A stretch of 64,000 nucleotides of DNA from Sphingomonadaceae bacterium (GCA_021732525.1 JAKFUU010000050.1:1-64000), one strand, 5' to 3'. Numbered from the stretch's first letter, positions 35,894 to 45,577 are shown. Notes: generated from the sequence alone by a model not told the origin. Made by a program: numbers and translations.

Positions 35894-36831
35894 AATTAAC
35901 GCTAGATCAAATGCAGGAAAGCGGGCGGGCCGTAGCGGCGCCGCTATTTGCTGGATTGCCGGGTGACGCAGAGATCAGCTTTGAATTTTTCCCGCCCAAA
36001 TCGGAAAGCATGGCAGCGCAGCTTTGGGATGCCATCGTAACATTGGCTCCGCTCGGCCCGCGTTTCGTTTCGGTCACTTACGGCGCGGGCGGGTCAACGC
36101 GCGAACGCACCCATGCCACCGTGGCGCGGATCGTTGGGGAGGCCGGGATTCCTGCGGCGGCGCATCTTACCTGCGTGAATGCCAGCAAGAATGCAATTCG
36201 CGAAATTGCCCAAAGCTATTGGGATGCCGGCGTGCGGCATATTGTGGCGCTGCGCGGCGATCCCCCGGCGGCGGGGGAGGCTTTCCGGCCGCATCCGCAA
36301 GGCTATGACAGCGCCGCCGCGCTCGTGAAAGGCCTTAAGGAAGTTGCCGATTTTGAGATTAGCGTCGCCGCCTATCCCGAAACCCATCCCGACGCCGATT
36401 GCGCGCAAAGCGATCTCGACAATCTGAAACGCAAATTGGACGCAGGTGCCGCCCGCGCGATTACGCAAATGTTTTTCGAACCCGAGGTGTTTTTCCGTTT
36501 TCGCGATGCCGCCGCCGCAGCGGGGATCGATCAGGAACTGGTGCCGGGCATATTGCCGGTTTCCAACGTTGCGCAGGCGCGTAAATTTTCGGGCATGTGC
36601 GGGGTTAAAATCCCGGCGTGGATGGACGAGCTTTATGAAGGGCTGGATGATCACCCCGCCGCACGGCAATTGGTCGCCGCCACGTTAACCGCCGAAATGT
36701 GCCGCAAGCTTTATGCAGGCGGCGTGCGCCATTTTCATTTCTACACATTGAACCGTTCGGAGCTGAGCTACGCCATTTGCCATCTGCTTGGCAAACGCCC
36801 CGCCGCCGCGGCAAAGGAGATGGCTGCATGA
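35890..36831 (+). CDS. metF: Methylenetetrahydrofolate reductase
   Basis: A 313-residue MetF that reduces 5,10-methylenetetrahydrofolate to 5-methyltetrahydrofolate, the methyl donor for methionine synthase. Family motifs: SFEFFPPKSE at residues about 29-38 (with the catalytic glutamate), VSVTYGAGGSTRERT, HLTCVNASKNAIRE, IVALRGDPPA, and the later ITQMFFEPEVFFRFRDA. The FAD-binding TIM barrel length is normal. Its start overlaps the regulator stop and its stop overlaps the next start (both ATGA), giving tight coupling in the regulator-metF-metH unit. Confidence 0.97.
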   Translation: MKLTLDQMQESGRAVAAPLFAGLPGDAEISFEFFPPKSESMAAQLWDAIVTLAPLGPRFVSVTYGAGGSTRERTHATVARIVGEAGIPAAAHLTCVNASKNAIREIAQSYWDAGVRHIVALRGDPPAAGEAFRPHPQGYDSAAALVKGLKEVADFEISVAAYPETHPDADCAQSDLDNLKRKLDAGAARAITQMFFEPEVFFRFRDAAAAAGIDQELVPGILPVSNVAQARKFSGMCGVKIPAWMDELYEGLDDHPAARQLVAATLTAEMCRKLYAGGVRHFHFYTLNRSELSYAICHLLGKRPAAAAKEMAA

Positions 36832-37889
36832 GCACTCCGCCAATGACATCCCGCGAAATATTCACCGCGCGTGCGCGCCAGCAGGTCATGGTGTTTGACG
36901 GCGGCTATGGCACCGCGATCCAGGCCTATAAGCTGAGCGAAGCCGATTATCGCGGCGATCTGAAACTCAGCCACGACCAAAAGGGCAATAATGATCTCTT
37001 GTCGATCACTCGGCCCGATATCATCCGCGCGATCCATACCGCTTATGTGGATGCGGGCGCGGATATGATTGAAACCAATACATTCAGCAGTACGAAGATC
37101 AGCATGGCCGATTATGGCTGCGAACATTTGGTGAAGCAGTTGAATGTGGCGGCGGCTCGGCTGGCGCGCGAATGCTGCGATGCCGCCGAGGCAAAAGATG
37201 GCAGGCGGCGTTTTGTGGCCGGTTCAGTCGGCCCGACCAACAAAACCTTGTCGCTATCCCCCGACGTTAATGATCCGGGCTTTCGCGAGATTGACTTTGA
37301 CTATCTGAAAGATGTCTACCGCGAACAATGCGATGCGTTGATTGAGGGTGGCGTCGATTTTCTGCTCATCGAGACGATATTCGATACGCTCAACGCCAAA
37401 TGCGCCGCGATGGCCGCGCAAGAAGCCGCCGCCGCATCGGGGCGCGATGTGCCTTTGATGATCAGCATGACGATCACCGACATGGCCGGGCGCAATCTGT
37501 CGGGGCACACGGTTGAGGCATTCTGGGCGGCGATCCGCCATACCAAACCGCTGACCGTGGGCCTGAATTGCAGCTTCGGTGCCGATCTGCTGCGGCCGCA
37601 TCTCGCCGCGTTGGCAAAACAAGCCGATACGTTCGTTCTGGCCTATCCCAATGCCGGCCTGCCCAATGATCTCGCCGAATATGATGAGCTGCCCGAAACT
37701 ACGGCGCAGCTGATCGGCCATTGGCTCGATGACGGCCTCGTTAATATGGTTGGCGGATGCTGCGGCACGACGCCCGCGCATATCGCGGCGATTGCCAAGG
37801 CCGTTGCCGACCGCGCCCCGCGCGAGGTTCCGGCGGCGTCAAGCGCGACCGTGCTTGCCGGCCTGGAACCGTTTGTGATGGCGGCATGA
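36828..37889 (+). CDS. metH: Methionine synthase, homocysteine-binding part
   Basis: A 353-residue protein equal to the N-terminal homocysteine module of MetH. It starts [12 protein letters not shown] then [17 protein letters not shown]; zinc-ligand regions are GLNCSFGAD and [11 protein letters not shown] near the end, and ETNTFSSTK is the usual substrate loop. The remaining folate, cobalamin and activation modules are encoded 123 bases downstream as a separate gene. Two-gene methionine synthases of this kind are common in sphingomonads and relatives. The start overlaps metF (ATGA); longer upstream reading is rejected. Confidence 0.95.
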   Translation: MSTPPMTSREIFTARARQQVMVFDGGYGTAIQAYKLSEADYRGDLKLSHDQKGNNDLLSITRPDIIRAIHTAYVDAGADMIETNTFSSTKISMADYGCEHLVKQLNVAAARLARECCDAAEAKDGRRRFVAGSVGPTNKTLSLSPDVNDPGFREIDFDYLKDVYREQCDALIEGGVDFLLIETIFDTLNAKCAAMAAQEAAAASGRDVPLMISMTITDMAGRNLSGHTVEAFWAAIRHTKPLTVGLNCSFGADLLRPHLAALAKQADTFVLAYPNAGLPNDLAEYDELPETTAQLIGHWLDDGLVNMVGGCCGTTPAHIAAIAKAVADRAPREVPAASSATVLAGLEPFVMAA

Positions 37890-37902
37890 GATGGCAGGAT
37901 TT

Positions 37903-37989
37903 CGTCATTCCCGCGAAGGCGGGAATCCATCACCAAATTTATCCAAACGAAACAGCGGGTGATGGATCCCCGCCTTCGCGGGGATGACG
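37903..37989. repeat. GTCATTCCCGCGAAGGCGGGAAT-type inverted repeat between the metH genes
   Basis: CGTCATTCCCGCGAAGGCGG begins at 37903 and continues GAATCCATCACC; its inverted copy (GGTGATGGATCCCCGCCTTC then GCGGGGATGACG) ends at 37989, separated by about 23 bases. Each arm is itself a hairpin. It lies in the gap separating the two parts of methionine synthase. Confidence 0.85.
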
Positions 37990-38012
37990 AGAATTAGAAT
38001 TGTATTAAGATC

Positions 38013-40748
38013 ATGACCAACAATACACAAACCCAATCCGGCTCTCGCTTCGTCAATATCGGCGAGCGCACCAATGTAACCGGCAGCGCAAAGTTCAAAA
38101 AACTCATCCTGGCGGGCGATTATGAAGCCGCGGTGGAGGTCGCGCGCGATCAGGTCGAAAATGGCGCGCAGATTATTGATATCAACATGGATGAAGGCTT
38201 GCTTGATGCGCATGAGGCGATGACGACCTTCATCAAGCGCATCGCCGCCGAACCCGATATCGCCCGCGTGCCGTTGATGATCGACAGTTCGAAATGGAGC
38301 GTGATTGAGGCCGGGCTGAAATGCGTTTCGGGAAAACCCATCGTCAATTCGATCAGCATGAAAGAAGGCGAGGCCGAGTTCCTGAAACATGCGCGCCTCT
38401 GCATGGCCTATGGCGCCGCCGTGGTGGTGATGGCCTTCGATGAAACCGGGCAGGCTGACACGCAGGAGCGTAAAGTGGAGATTTGCGCACGCGCTTATGA
38501 TCTGCTGGTCGGCATCGACTTTCCGCCGCAGGATATTATCTTCGATCCGAATATTTTTGCCGTTGCCACCGGCATTGACGAGCATAATAATTACGGCGTC
38601 GATTTCATTGAGGCGGTGAAAATCTTGCGCCTGCGTTGCCCCCATGCGCATTATTCGGGCGGGCTTTCCAACCTTTCTTTCAGCTTTCGCGGGAACGAAC
38701 CGGTGCGCCGTGCGATGCATTCGATCTTCCTCTATCACGCCATTCCTGCGGGGCTTGATATGGCGATCGTCAATGCGGGGCAGCTTGATATTTATGACGA
38801 TATCGACGCCGAGCTGCGTGAGGCTTGCGAAGATGTGATCCTTAACCGGGTGCCAGCAAACGGCGAAAGCGCGACCGAAAACCTGATCGCACTCGCCGAA
38901 AAATATCGCGGCACCGATATGGCGCAAGAAAAAGCCGCCGCCGAATGGCGCAGCTGGGCGGTTAACAAACGCCTCGAACATGCGCTGGTCAAGGGCATCG
39001 ATGCGCATATTGTCGATGATACCGAAGAAGCCCGTTTGGCGATCAAAGCCGCTGGTGGCCGCCCGATCGAAGTGATCGAAGGGCCGCTGATGGACGGGAT
39101 GAATGTCGTCGGTGATCTTTTCGGGTCGGGAAAAATGTTCCTGCCGCAGGTGGTGAAATCCGCGCGCGTGATGAAAAAAGCCGTCGCGCATCTCTTTCCC
39201 TATATTGAGGCCGAAAAAGAAAAAGGCGCGAAAGGCAAGGGCAAGATCATCATGGCCACGGTTAAGGGCGACGTGCATGATATCGGCAAGAATATCGTCG
39301 GCGTCGTGCTGCAATGCAATGGCTTTGAAATTGTCGATTTGGGCGTCATGGTGCCCTGGCCCGATATATTGAAGGCGGCGCATGAGAATGACGCCGATAT
39401 GATCGGACTGTCCGGCCTGATCACGCCGTCGCTCGATGAAATGGTCACCGTTGCCGAAGAAATGCAAAAGGCGAAGATGACGATGCCGTTGATGATCGGC
39501 GGGGCGACCACATCGAAAACCCACACGGCATTGCGGATCGAGCCGGTCTATTCCGGCCCGGTCATCCATGTCCTCGATGCCAGCCGCGCGGTCGGCGTTG
39601 CGGGCACGCTGGTTAGCGAAACGATGGCCGAAAAATTCGTCGCCGAAACTAGGTCCGAATATGAACATATCCGCATCGCCCGCGCGGGCAAAACCGCCAA
39701 ACCGCTGGCGACCTTAGAAGAAGCGCGCGCCAACGCGTTTGAGATAGACGAGAGCCTGAAGCCCGCCGCGCCGCTCAAGCCCGGCGTCCATGTCTATGAT
39801 GATTGGGATCTGGCCGATTTGCGGAACTATATCGATTGGACGCCGTTTTTCCGCGCGTGGGAACTCCACGGCAATTATCCCGCCATCCTGACCGATCCAG
39901 TGGTGGGCGAAAGCGCGACCAGCCTGTTTGCCGATGCTCAGGCAATGCTCGATAAAATTATCAGCGAAAAATGGCTGCGTGCCAAGGGCGTAGCGGGGCT
40001 TTGGCCCTGCGCGCGCGACGGCGATGATGTGGTGATCTATACTCCCCTCCCCTTCAGGGGAGGGGCCGGGGGCGGGGCCTATCATGATAGCACCAGTTTT
40101 GCCGATGGCCCCCACCCCAACCCCTCCCCTGAAGGGGAGGGGCTTTACAAAGTCACGCTGCCCTTCCTGCGCCAACAGGTCGCGAAACGGGAGGGCCGCG
40201 CCAATATGTGTCTTGCTGATTTTATCAGCCATGATGGCGATTGGATCGGCGGCTTTGCGGTCACGTCGGGCCACGGCATCGCCACCCATCTGGCGCAGTT
40301 TAAGGCGCAGATTGATGATTATAGCGACATTATGCTCAAAGCGCTGGCCGACCGCCTCGCCGAAGCCTTTGCCGAGCGGATGCATGAACATGTGCGCAAA
40401 GAGCTGTGGGGCTATGCCCCCGACGAGCAATTTACGATTGCTGCGCTTAACCGCGAAGAATATCGCGGCATCCGCCCCGCGCCCGGCTATCCCGCGTGCC
40501 CCGACCATAGCCTGAAGCCGATATTGTTCGATCTGCTCGATGCCACCCACCACACCGGCATCACGCTGACGACAAGCTTCGCGATGCTCCCCACCGCGGC
40601 AGTTTCGGGTTTCTATTTCGGCCATCCGCAAGCCGAATATTTTGGCGTCGCACGGATTGGCGATGATCAGGTGGCGGATTATGCAGGAAGGCGCGGGCTG
40701 GAGATGGATAAGGCGCGGCAATATTTAAGGCCGAATTTGAATGAGTGA
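38013..40748 (+). CDS. metH: Methionine synthase, folate/cobalamin/activation part (with in-frame palindromic insert)
   Basis: A 911-residue protein covering the other MetH modules. Pterin-binding domain ([27 protein letters not shown]), cobalamin cap and binding domain with the histidine ligand motif DVHDIGKN (about residue 420) followed by [11 protein letters not shown], and the SAM-dependent reactivation domain with [12 protein letters not shown] and [15 protein letters not shown]. It transfers the methyl group from methyltetrahydrofolate through cobalamin to homocysteine bound by the upstream partner. Residues about 677-710, inside the reactivation domain between DDVVIY and [11 protein letters not shown], are encoded by a GC-rich palindromic element. 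Confidence 0.96.
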   Translation: MTNNTQTQSGSRFVNIGERTNVTGSAKFKKLILAGDYEAAVEVARDQVENGAQIIDINMDEGLLDAHEAMTTFIKRIAAEPDIARVPLMIDSSKWSVIEAGLKCVSGKPIVNSISMKEGEAEFLKHARLCMAYGAAVVVMAFDETGQADTQERKVEICARAYDLLVGIDFPPQDIIFDPNIFAVATGIDEHNNYGVDFIEAVKILRLRCPHAHYSGGLSNLSFSFRGNEPVRRAMHSIFLYHAIPAGLDMAIVNAGQLDIYDDIDAELREACEDVILNRVPANGESATENLIALAEKYRGTDMAQEKAAAEWRSWAVNKRLEHALVKGIDAHIVDDTEEARLAIKAAGGRPIEVIEGPLMDGMNVVGDLFGSGKMFLPQVVKSARVMKKAVAHLFPYIEAEKEKGAKGKGKIIMATVKGDVHDIGKNIVGVVLQCNGFEIVDLGVMVPWPDILKAAHENDADMIGLSGLITPSLDEMVTVAEEMQKAKMTMPLMIGGATTSKTHTALRIEPVYSGPVIHVLDASRAVGVAGTLVSETMAEKFVAETRSEYEHIRIARAGKTAKPLATLEEARANAFEIDESLKPAAPLKPGVHVYDDWDLADLRNYIDWTPFFRAWELHGNYPAILTDPVVGESATSLFADAQAMLDKIISEKWLRAKGVAGLWPCARDGDDVVIYTPLPFRGGAGGGAYHDSTSFADGPHPNPSPEGEGLYKVTLPFLRQQVAKREGRANMCLADFISHDGDWIGGFAVTSGHGIATHLAQFKAQIDDYSDIMLKALADRLAEAFAERMHEHVRKELWGYAPDEQFTIAALNREEYRGIRPAPGYPACPDHSLKPILFDLLDATHHTGITLTTSFAMLPTAAVSGFYFGHPQAEYFGVARIGDDQVADYAGRRGLEMDKARQYLRPNLNE
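40042..40142. repeat. In-frame palindromic element inside metH (reactivation domain), CTTCAGGGGAG family
   Basis: About 101 bases running from CTCCCCTCCCCTTCAGGGGA with GGGGCCGGGGGCGGGGCC, to CCCCACCCCAACCCCTCCCC then TGAAGGGGAGGGG. The outer arms pair with each other. MetH reads it as about 34 residues of low complexity ([20 protein letters not shown]). It is a sister of the leuS element at 29387-29483 but is translated in another phase. Confidence 0.92.
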
Positions 40749-41326
40749 GGGGGTTGAGCAGTTAAGCTTCAGGCAGGGCTGAGTGTTATTCCAATTCGCC
40801 TCCTCAATTCTCCAACTTCGTCACCCCCGCACAGGCGGGGGTGATGCTATGGGGGAGCTGCTGAAGTTGCAATAGCGCAGCCCGAAAGTAATGTCAGGGG
40901 CGCTATACCGAACACCGCTCCTGGCGGAATCATAGTGCCATGGATTTCATAGAAGAAGAAATAAGACAAATAAGGACATAAGAGATAGTGTTTTGGTGGG
41001 GGCATTGTTGCGCTTAAGAAGCGGAGTTTGGATCATGGGCTGACGCTCTTTTTTCTTTTTTTCCTTACTTTCTTCATTTAAAAAAATGGGCATGACCTTT
41101 CTGTAAAGGCTGATGCAGCAGATTGCGCGCAAGCGCGCCGATCGCCGATCATTATGACCTTGACATTTCGTTCACTTTATGTTCCAATATGGGTATGTGT
41201 ATATCTTCCCTCTTCTGCTCCAATTTTCTCCTAAACCGGTGGGTCGTCGCCGCGCATTGGGCTTTAGCGTTGACATCTGCGCCAAGGAATCCCAAGCTCT
41301 CACTATAAACATCACAGGAGGTCATT
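40749..41326. other. 578-base region without a credible gene
   Basis: Starts with a hairpin (40821-40844, listed separately). Around 40940-41110 the strand becomes AT-rich with purine/pyrimidine runs (GAAGAAGAAATAAG, TTTTTTCTTTTTTTCC), unlike coding sequence here. The short open frames on both strands lack start signals and family likeness. The end carries a strong ribosome binding site AGGAGGT just before ATG 41327. I see no further feature. Confidence 0.5.
40821..40844. repeat. Perfect hairpin downstream of metH (possible terminator or repeat half)
   Basis: TCACCCCCGC (40821-40830) pairs with GCGGGGGTGA (40835-40844) across the loop ACAG, 73 bases after the metH stop. No T-run follows, so it is either a factor-assisted 3' end or one arm of the GTCATCCCCGC-type repeat family seen at 37903. 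Confidence 0.65.
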
Positions 41327-41926
41327 ATGGAATTCACACAAAGTCGCACGGTCAGAATATTGGCCATTTTGCTGTTGTTGGTGGCTATTTCGCAGCCGAT
41401 CTACACGGCCTTGTATCTCGGTGCCCCCGACATTGACCGCAAGATCCTGTGGGGCTTGGAAGGGCTGTTATTCGTGCTGCTGGCTGCCTTTGCTGGCTCC
41501 GCTTTGGTGATGGCCAAACGCTATAGTTTGGGCTTCTCGGCGATTGCGTTCGCTGCGATGCTTAATGTGATCCAGGTCGGCGTGGGCCTCACGCAATTCG
41601 GCCCATTCGGTGCGGCTGCCGAAGCGAATGCTGGCCTTGGCGATGTCGCATCGTCGGTCGTTGCCTTTTCGTTTTTTGTTTATAATGCGGCAAAAATCCT
41701 GCTGGGTCTGGCCGCCGTTGTGTTCGGCATGGCCAAGATGAGTGACGGCAGCAAAGCTCTGGGCGGCATCACAGCCTTGGTTGGCGCGGTGGCGTTTGTC
41801 TCCAACACCTTGGTGATGATGTTCGGCCTCGAGGGCTTTTTGCCTTCGCCCATAGCCGGTGGTTCCGGCGTGCTAGCCACATTGCTTTTGGCGTTGTGCC
41901 TGTTCAGCATGAGCCGCGAAGACTGA
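41327..41926 (+). CDS. Hypothetical multi-pass membrane protein
   Basis: Not recognised. 199 residues with about six hydrophobic helices (ILAILLLLVAISQPIYTALYL, LEGLLFVLLAAFAGSALVM, FSAIAFAAMLNVIQVGVGL, FSFFVYNAAKILLGLAAVVFG, LGGITALVGAVAFVSNTLVM, GVLATLLLALCLFSM) and short polar loops. The ribosome binding site AGGAGGT a few bases upstream supports the start. There is no operon partner. No transporter signature was found. Confidence 0.7.
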   Translation: MEFTQSRTVRILAILLLLVAISQPIYTALYLGAPDIDRKILWGLEGLLFVLLAAFAGSALVMAKRYSLGFSAIAFAAMLNVIQVGVGLTQFGPFGAAAEANAGLGDVASSVVAFSFFVYNAAKILLGLAAVVFGMAKMSDGSKALGGITALVGAVAFVSNTLVMMFGLEGFLPSPIAGGSGVLATLLLALCLFSMSRED

Positions 41927-42232
41927 GGGCAGTGCTGGCCGGCGGCGGGTCTTGCTTGCCACCTTGAAATGTAAGATTTCATTTGGCAGTTGACCTGTTC
42001 GCCGTCGCCCCAACCGGGCGACATCCTATCGCCAGATTGGCGTAAGCTTGCAGATAGGGGCGGTGTAAGCGTATAGTTTTGTAAACTTACCGCCCGTTAA
42101 CCCGCCGTCCACCAACCGTCCCTTTTCCGGACGCGGGCTTTCGGCCATGGTTAACCCGCTGGCGATCAGGTGCCGCGCGCGGTAATAACGCGATTATAAA
42201 GCCTCTTCTGAATATCAATTGGATGCCACGCC
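41927..42232. other. 306-base intergenic region with hairpins
   Basis: Contains GTCGCCC (42004-42010) pairing with GGGCGAC (42016-42022), and a second imperfect stem around 42059-42102 formed by GGGCGGTGTAAG and CTTACCGCCC. Neither is followed by a T-run on the plus strand. They may end the upstream transcript. No gene is seen. Confidence 0.4.
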
Positions 42233-43189
42233 ATGTCTAAATCGCCTTTTATGATTGCTGGTATCGTGGGGCTTGCTGCGCTGCTTGCTTATGCGCAGAG
42301 TTTGCAGGCGCAAACGGCAGCGGAGCCTTTTACCATTGCGGAGACGGGCCAAAGCTTTGCCGTGCTGGATCATGCCGTTAAGACGATTGGCGAGGGCCAG
42401 GGCACGATTGTGATCCGCCCGGGCCTGTATCGGCAATGCGCGGTGCAGCAGGGCGGCGACATTGCTTACCGCGCCGCAGCCATCGGCCAAGTGGTGTTTG
42501 ACCGGGCAACCTGCGAAGGCAAGGCGGCGCTGGTGCTGCGTGGGCGCAGCGCGAGCATTGATGGGATTATTTTTCAAGGCATGACGGTTCCCGATGGCAA
42601 TGGGGCAGGCATACGACTTGAAAAAGGTGGGCTTAAAATCACCCGCTCGATCTTCCGCAATAGCGAGCAGGGGATATTGACCGCCGATGATCCCGCGGCG
42701 GCGATCCGGATCGATCAGACAACATTTTCAGGTCTTGGCCGCTGCGACCGCGATCTTCCCTGCGCGCATAGCATTTATATCGGTAATTATGGATCGCTCA
42801 CCGTAACCAACAGCCGCTTTGAACGTGGCAATGGCGGCCATTATGTGAAAAGCCGGGCGGCGCGTGCCGATATTCGCGGCAATGCCTTTGACGACAGCCG
42901 CGGGCGCACGACCAATTATATGATCGACCTGCCCAATGGTGCGACCGGCGTGATCAGCGGCAATGAATTTGTGCAAGGCAAGGATAAAGAAAATTACAGT
43001 GCCTTCATCACCGTCGCGCCCGAAGGCAAGCAGCGGTCAAGCGCGGGGCTAACCATTACCAACAATAATGCCGCCATCGCGCCCGGCGTGAACCGCAACA
43101 CGACGTTCCTTGCCGATTGGTCCGGCGATGCCGTAAAGCTGGGCGTTAATCGGTTGGGCCGAGGATTGAAGCCGTTTGAGCGGCGGTGA
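42233..43189 (+). CDS. Exported right-handed beta-helix repeat protein
   Basis: A 318-residue protein with a signal peptide (FMIAGIVGLAALLAYAQSLQAQ) and a pectin-lyase-like parallel beta-helix: successive short strands such as LVLRGRSASIDGIIFQGMTV, AGIRLEKGGLKITRSIFRN, IYIGNYGSLTVTNSRFE, and ATGVISGNEFVQG, each with an inward N, S or hydrophobic ladder. Such folds are common in polysaccharide lyases or hydrolases and in surface adhesins. No catalytic signature can be fixed, so the substrate is unknown. It is followed six bases later by a small MITE-like element. Confidence 0.8.
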   Translation: MSKSPFMIAGIVGLAALLAYAQSLQAQTAAEPFTIAETGQSFAVLDHAVKTIGEGQGTIVIRPGLYRQCAVQQGGDIAYRAAAIGQVVFDRATCEGKAALVLRGRSASIDGIIFQGMTVPDGNGAGIRLEKGGLKITRSIFRNSEQGILTADDPAAAIRIDQTTFSGLGRCDRDLPCAHSIYIGNYGSLTVTNSRFERGNGGHYVKSRAARADIRGNAFDDSRGRTTNYMIDLPNGATGVISGNEFVQGKDKENYSAFITVAPEGKQRSSAGLTITNNNAAIAPGVNRNTTFLADWSGDAVKLGVNRLGRGLKPFERR

Positions 43190-43195
43190 GCGCTT

Positions 43196-43340
43196 AGGTT
43201 GGTTCGACATTCAGCTGATGCTGGCCTGCAAATGTCGCTTTTCCGTGCTTCCAGTGCTCACGTATAGGAAGTACGCTGCGCTCCGGGTCACGAAAAACCA
43301 ACATTTTCCGCGTAGCCTGAGCGGAATGTCGATACAACCT
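43196..43340. mobile_element. MITE-like element with 17-base inverted ends
   Basis: AGGTTGGTTCGACATTC (43196-43212) is mirrored by GAATGTCGATACAACCT (43324-43340), 15 of 17 bases identical. The 145-base element has no open frame of note and contains GGAAGTACGCTGCGCTCCGG internally. It lies immediately after the beta-helix gene. Its right end joins directly on the TAGAGC-type repeat that follows. Confidence 0.7.
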
Positions 43341-43479
43341 AGAGCATCGAGCATTTAATCTGCAACATTCGTCCTTGCGAGCGAAGCGAAGTAATCCAGG
43401 GTTATCCTGCACAACCCTAGGTTGCCCTGTCGCTTCGCTCCTCGCAATGACGATTCCTATTCACTGCAACTTGCTCTAA
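43339..43479. repeat. TAGAGC-ended repeat enclosing a GCGAGCGAAGCGAAG-type palindrome
   Basis: CTAGAGCA at the left (43339-43346) and TTGCTCTAA at the right (43471-43479) are inverted partners. Between them is a REP-like inverted repeat with arms CGTCCTTGCGAGCGAAGCGA (43370-43389) and TCGCTTCGCTCCTCGCAATG then ACG (to 43452). It ends six bases before the stop of the HerA-like gene. Confidence 0.75.
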
Positions 43480-43484
43480 TCCGC

Positions 43485-45275
43485 TTACCGCCCTTGGCTC
43501 CGCCACCTTCTAACCACGCGTTGCAAGATATCTTCCTCGCCGCCGCTTTCTTTCCACAATTGGCTGAATAAGGGATCTTCGGATGCCGGACGTTTTTCTT
43601 CTTCCAAATTATCGAGCGCAACGCGGATCGGGATCGACACGCCTTCGCCGCAGATGATGACTTCCCGGTTGCGTAGCGCCGGGATAGCGTCCAAAAATCC
43701 GCGTGCGCCTTCGGGCATCGCTGCGCGCACAAAGGCTTGGTCACGGTCGTTATTTAACCGCATCGATAGGATCGTGCCGCATTGCGAAAGCACGCCTTCG
43801 GCCAAATCGGACGGACGCTGCGTGATCAATCCCAAAGAAACGCCATATTTACGGCCTTCCTTGGCGATCCGTTCCAGGATGGTGCGCACGGCGCTATCGC
43901 CCTGGATCTTGTCGGATGGGATATAACGATGCGCTTCTTCGCAAACAAACAGGATCGGCCTTTGCGGTTCGTTGCGCGACCAGATGGCATAGTCAAAGAC
44001 CAAACGGCTGAGCACGGCGACAACGGTTGATGTAATATCCGATGGCATCGACGACACATCGATGATGGAGATCGGTTTGCCATATGCGGGCAGGCGGAAA
44101 ATCTTACCAATGAAATCGGTCATCGTGTCACCCACCAACATGCCCGAAAACATGAAATTATACCTGGGATCGGCCTTTAACTCGTCGATTTTACCCTTGA
44201 GCCGCATATAGGGTGTCGATGATGTTGCTTTATCGAGCTTACCCATTTCATTTTGGATGATGGTGGTGAGATCTGACAATAGATAGGGGATGGGGGCGTC
44301 CACCGTCAGCTTCCCGACGCTCTCTGCAACCCGGTTTTTTGCGCGGGCTTGCAGCAAGCATTTGGCAAGAATATCGGAATCTATTTGTCTTTCATCGCCC
44401 TTGGACGTGACGAATACTTCGCAATGTTCCTTAAAATTCATAATCCAATAAGGCATTGCTAGATTGTTGACATCATACAACGCACCATTGCCCTTGAATG
44501 CTGCGGAATATTCGCCATGCGGATCGACCATCACAATATGGCCTTCGGGTGCCATGTCGCAAATGCGGTGTAGGATTAGCGCCGCTGTGGTTGATTTGCC
44601 GGTGCCGGTTGAACCAAGTAAAGCAAAATGCTTGCCGAGCATCGCATCAATATAGAGCGAAGCGCGGATATCGCGGGTGGGGAACACAGTACCGATACTG
44701 ATATTGGCGCGCGAATCGGTGGCGTAAACCTGGTTAATATCGGGCGTGGAAACAGCATAAACTTCTGCGCCTGGCACGGGATAGCGCGTAACACCGCGGC
44801 GGAAATTGTATATTTTGCCGGTTAGCCGTTCTTCATCACCTTCGCCCAAGAAATCGACAGCAGCCACGATCACGCCTTCTTCGCGCGGGTGCAGTTTCTG
44901 TGTACGAATGCTTGCGAGCAGCCAGGTGCTGCCGATGCGAATTTTAACCTGACTGCCAACTTGACCGGCCATCGCTAGGCTGGGATCGGTATGATCCACC
45001 AAGGCATGTAGGCGGCCGGCGTCCAGGCTAATCTGCGATCCTGATCCAGCAATGTCGGTAACAAAACCAATATGGAAAAATACACCTTTGCTCGAACCAT
45101 CGCCTTGTGGTTGCCGTTCGGCGGGCCGACCTGGACCCTCGGCAGCGGGGGCGAGCGAAACACCCGTTTCGGCATGCGCCGGCTCCGTTACGCTCTGGTA
45201 AGCCGTTTGGTGGCCATCGGCATGCGTTCCCAGTGGCCTTGAGCCGGAAAACCCACGGATATCAACATTGTCCAT
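43485..45275 (-). CDS. HerA-like ATPase (DUF87, FtsK/HerA superfamily)
   Basis: A 596-residue P-loop ATPase. An N-terminal beta-barrel-like HAS region of about 170 residues (GSQVKIRIGSTWLLASIRT, VIVAAVDFLGEG) precedes the motor: Walker A LLGSTGTGKSTTA, Walker B ILFVCEEAHRYIP and a sensor/arginine region GLITQRPSDLAEGVLSQCGTILSMRL. HerA hexamers pump or unwind DNA, usually with a NurA nuclease; no nurA is seen nearby. The first 70 residues are low-complexity and probably flexible. ATG 45275 (MDNVDIRG) is the chosen start. Role in DNA repair is by family inference only. Confidence 0.88.
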   Translation of the reverse strand: MDNVDIRGFSGSRPLGTHADGHQTAYQSVTEPAHAETGVSLAPAAEGPGRPAERQPQGDGSSKGVFFHIGFVTDIAGSGSQISLDAGRLHALVDHTDPSLAMAGQVGSQVKIRIGSTWLLASIRTQKLHPREEGVIVAAVDFLGEGDEERLTGKIYNFRRGVTRYPVPGAEVYAVSTPDINQVYATDSRANISIGTVFPTRDIRASLYIDAMLGKHFALLGSTGTGKSTTAALILHRICDMAPEGHIVMVDPHGEYSAAFKGNGALYDVNNLAMPYWIMNFKEHCEVFVTSKGDERQIDSDILAKCLLQARAKNRVAESVGKLTVDAPIPYLLSDLTTIIQNEMGKLDKATSSTPYMRLKGKIDELKADPRYNFMFSGMLVGDTMTDFIGKIFRLPAYGKPISIIDVSSMPSDITSTVVAVLSRLVFDYAIWSRNEPQRPILFVCEEAHRYIPSDKIQGDSAVRTILERIAKEGRKYGVSLGLITQRPSDLAEGVLSQCGTILSMRLNNDRDQAFVRAAMPEGARGFLDAIPALRNREVIICGEGVSIPIRVALDNLEEEKRPASEDPLFSQLWKESGGEEDILQRVVRRWRSQGR

Positions 45276-45424
45276 CAATCGAACCTTTATTATCGTCAAG
45301 GCGGTCAAGGATAGGGCCGCAAGGTAAAGAAATATTTACCATGGAGCGATCGCGTTACATGCAGCGGCAAAACCATAGAACAAAGATACAGCGCATGAGA
45401 AATATCGCCTGGATTTTGGCGAAA

Positions 45425-45577
45425 TTGGAGCATTTTGTGTTAAATGTGAATCACTCCAATCCTCCCCGGAACGGGGAGGTGCCCGCAGGGCGGAGAAGTT
45501 GGGCCCCCTCCGCCGGCTTCGCCGCCACCTCCCCGTTCCGGGGAGGATTGATACAGATCTATCGCAAAACGCGCTAA
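45425..45577. repeat. TTAGAGC-type repeat element, second copy (inverted relative to 22281)
   Basis: Ends TTGGAGCATTTTGTG (45425-45439) and CGCAAAACGCGCTAA (45563-45577) are imperfect inverted partners. The centre carries two CCTCCCCGGAACGGGGAGG palindromes around one GGCGGCGAAGCCG unit. The right 40 bases match the left end of the 22281 element with one mismatch when reversed. The right end supplies the TAG stop of the Hpt gene. Confidence 0.85.

Noticed and set aside
37905-39668. A 587-codon open frame on the minus strand opposite the metH genes
   Set aside because: It is antisense to strongly conserved MetH sequence, is rich in H, R, D and G as expected from shadow frames of GC-rich genes, runs through the intergenic repeat and has no recognisable domain.
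36828-40748. Frameshifted or broken metH
   Set aside because: Both parts have proper starts, stops and module borders, and two-gene MetH is normal in this group of bacteria.
40749-41326. Small genes in the AT-rich region after metH
   Set aside because: The short frames lack ribosome binding sites, family likeness and codon use like that of neighbouring genes.
42004-42022. Intrinsic terminator in the 41.9-42.2 kb gap
   Set aside because: The stem is short and no T-run follows on either strand.
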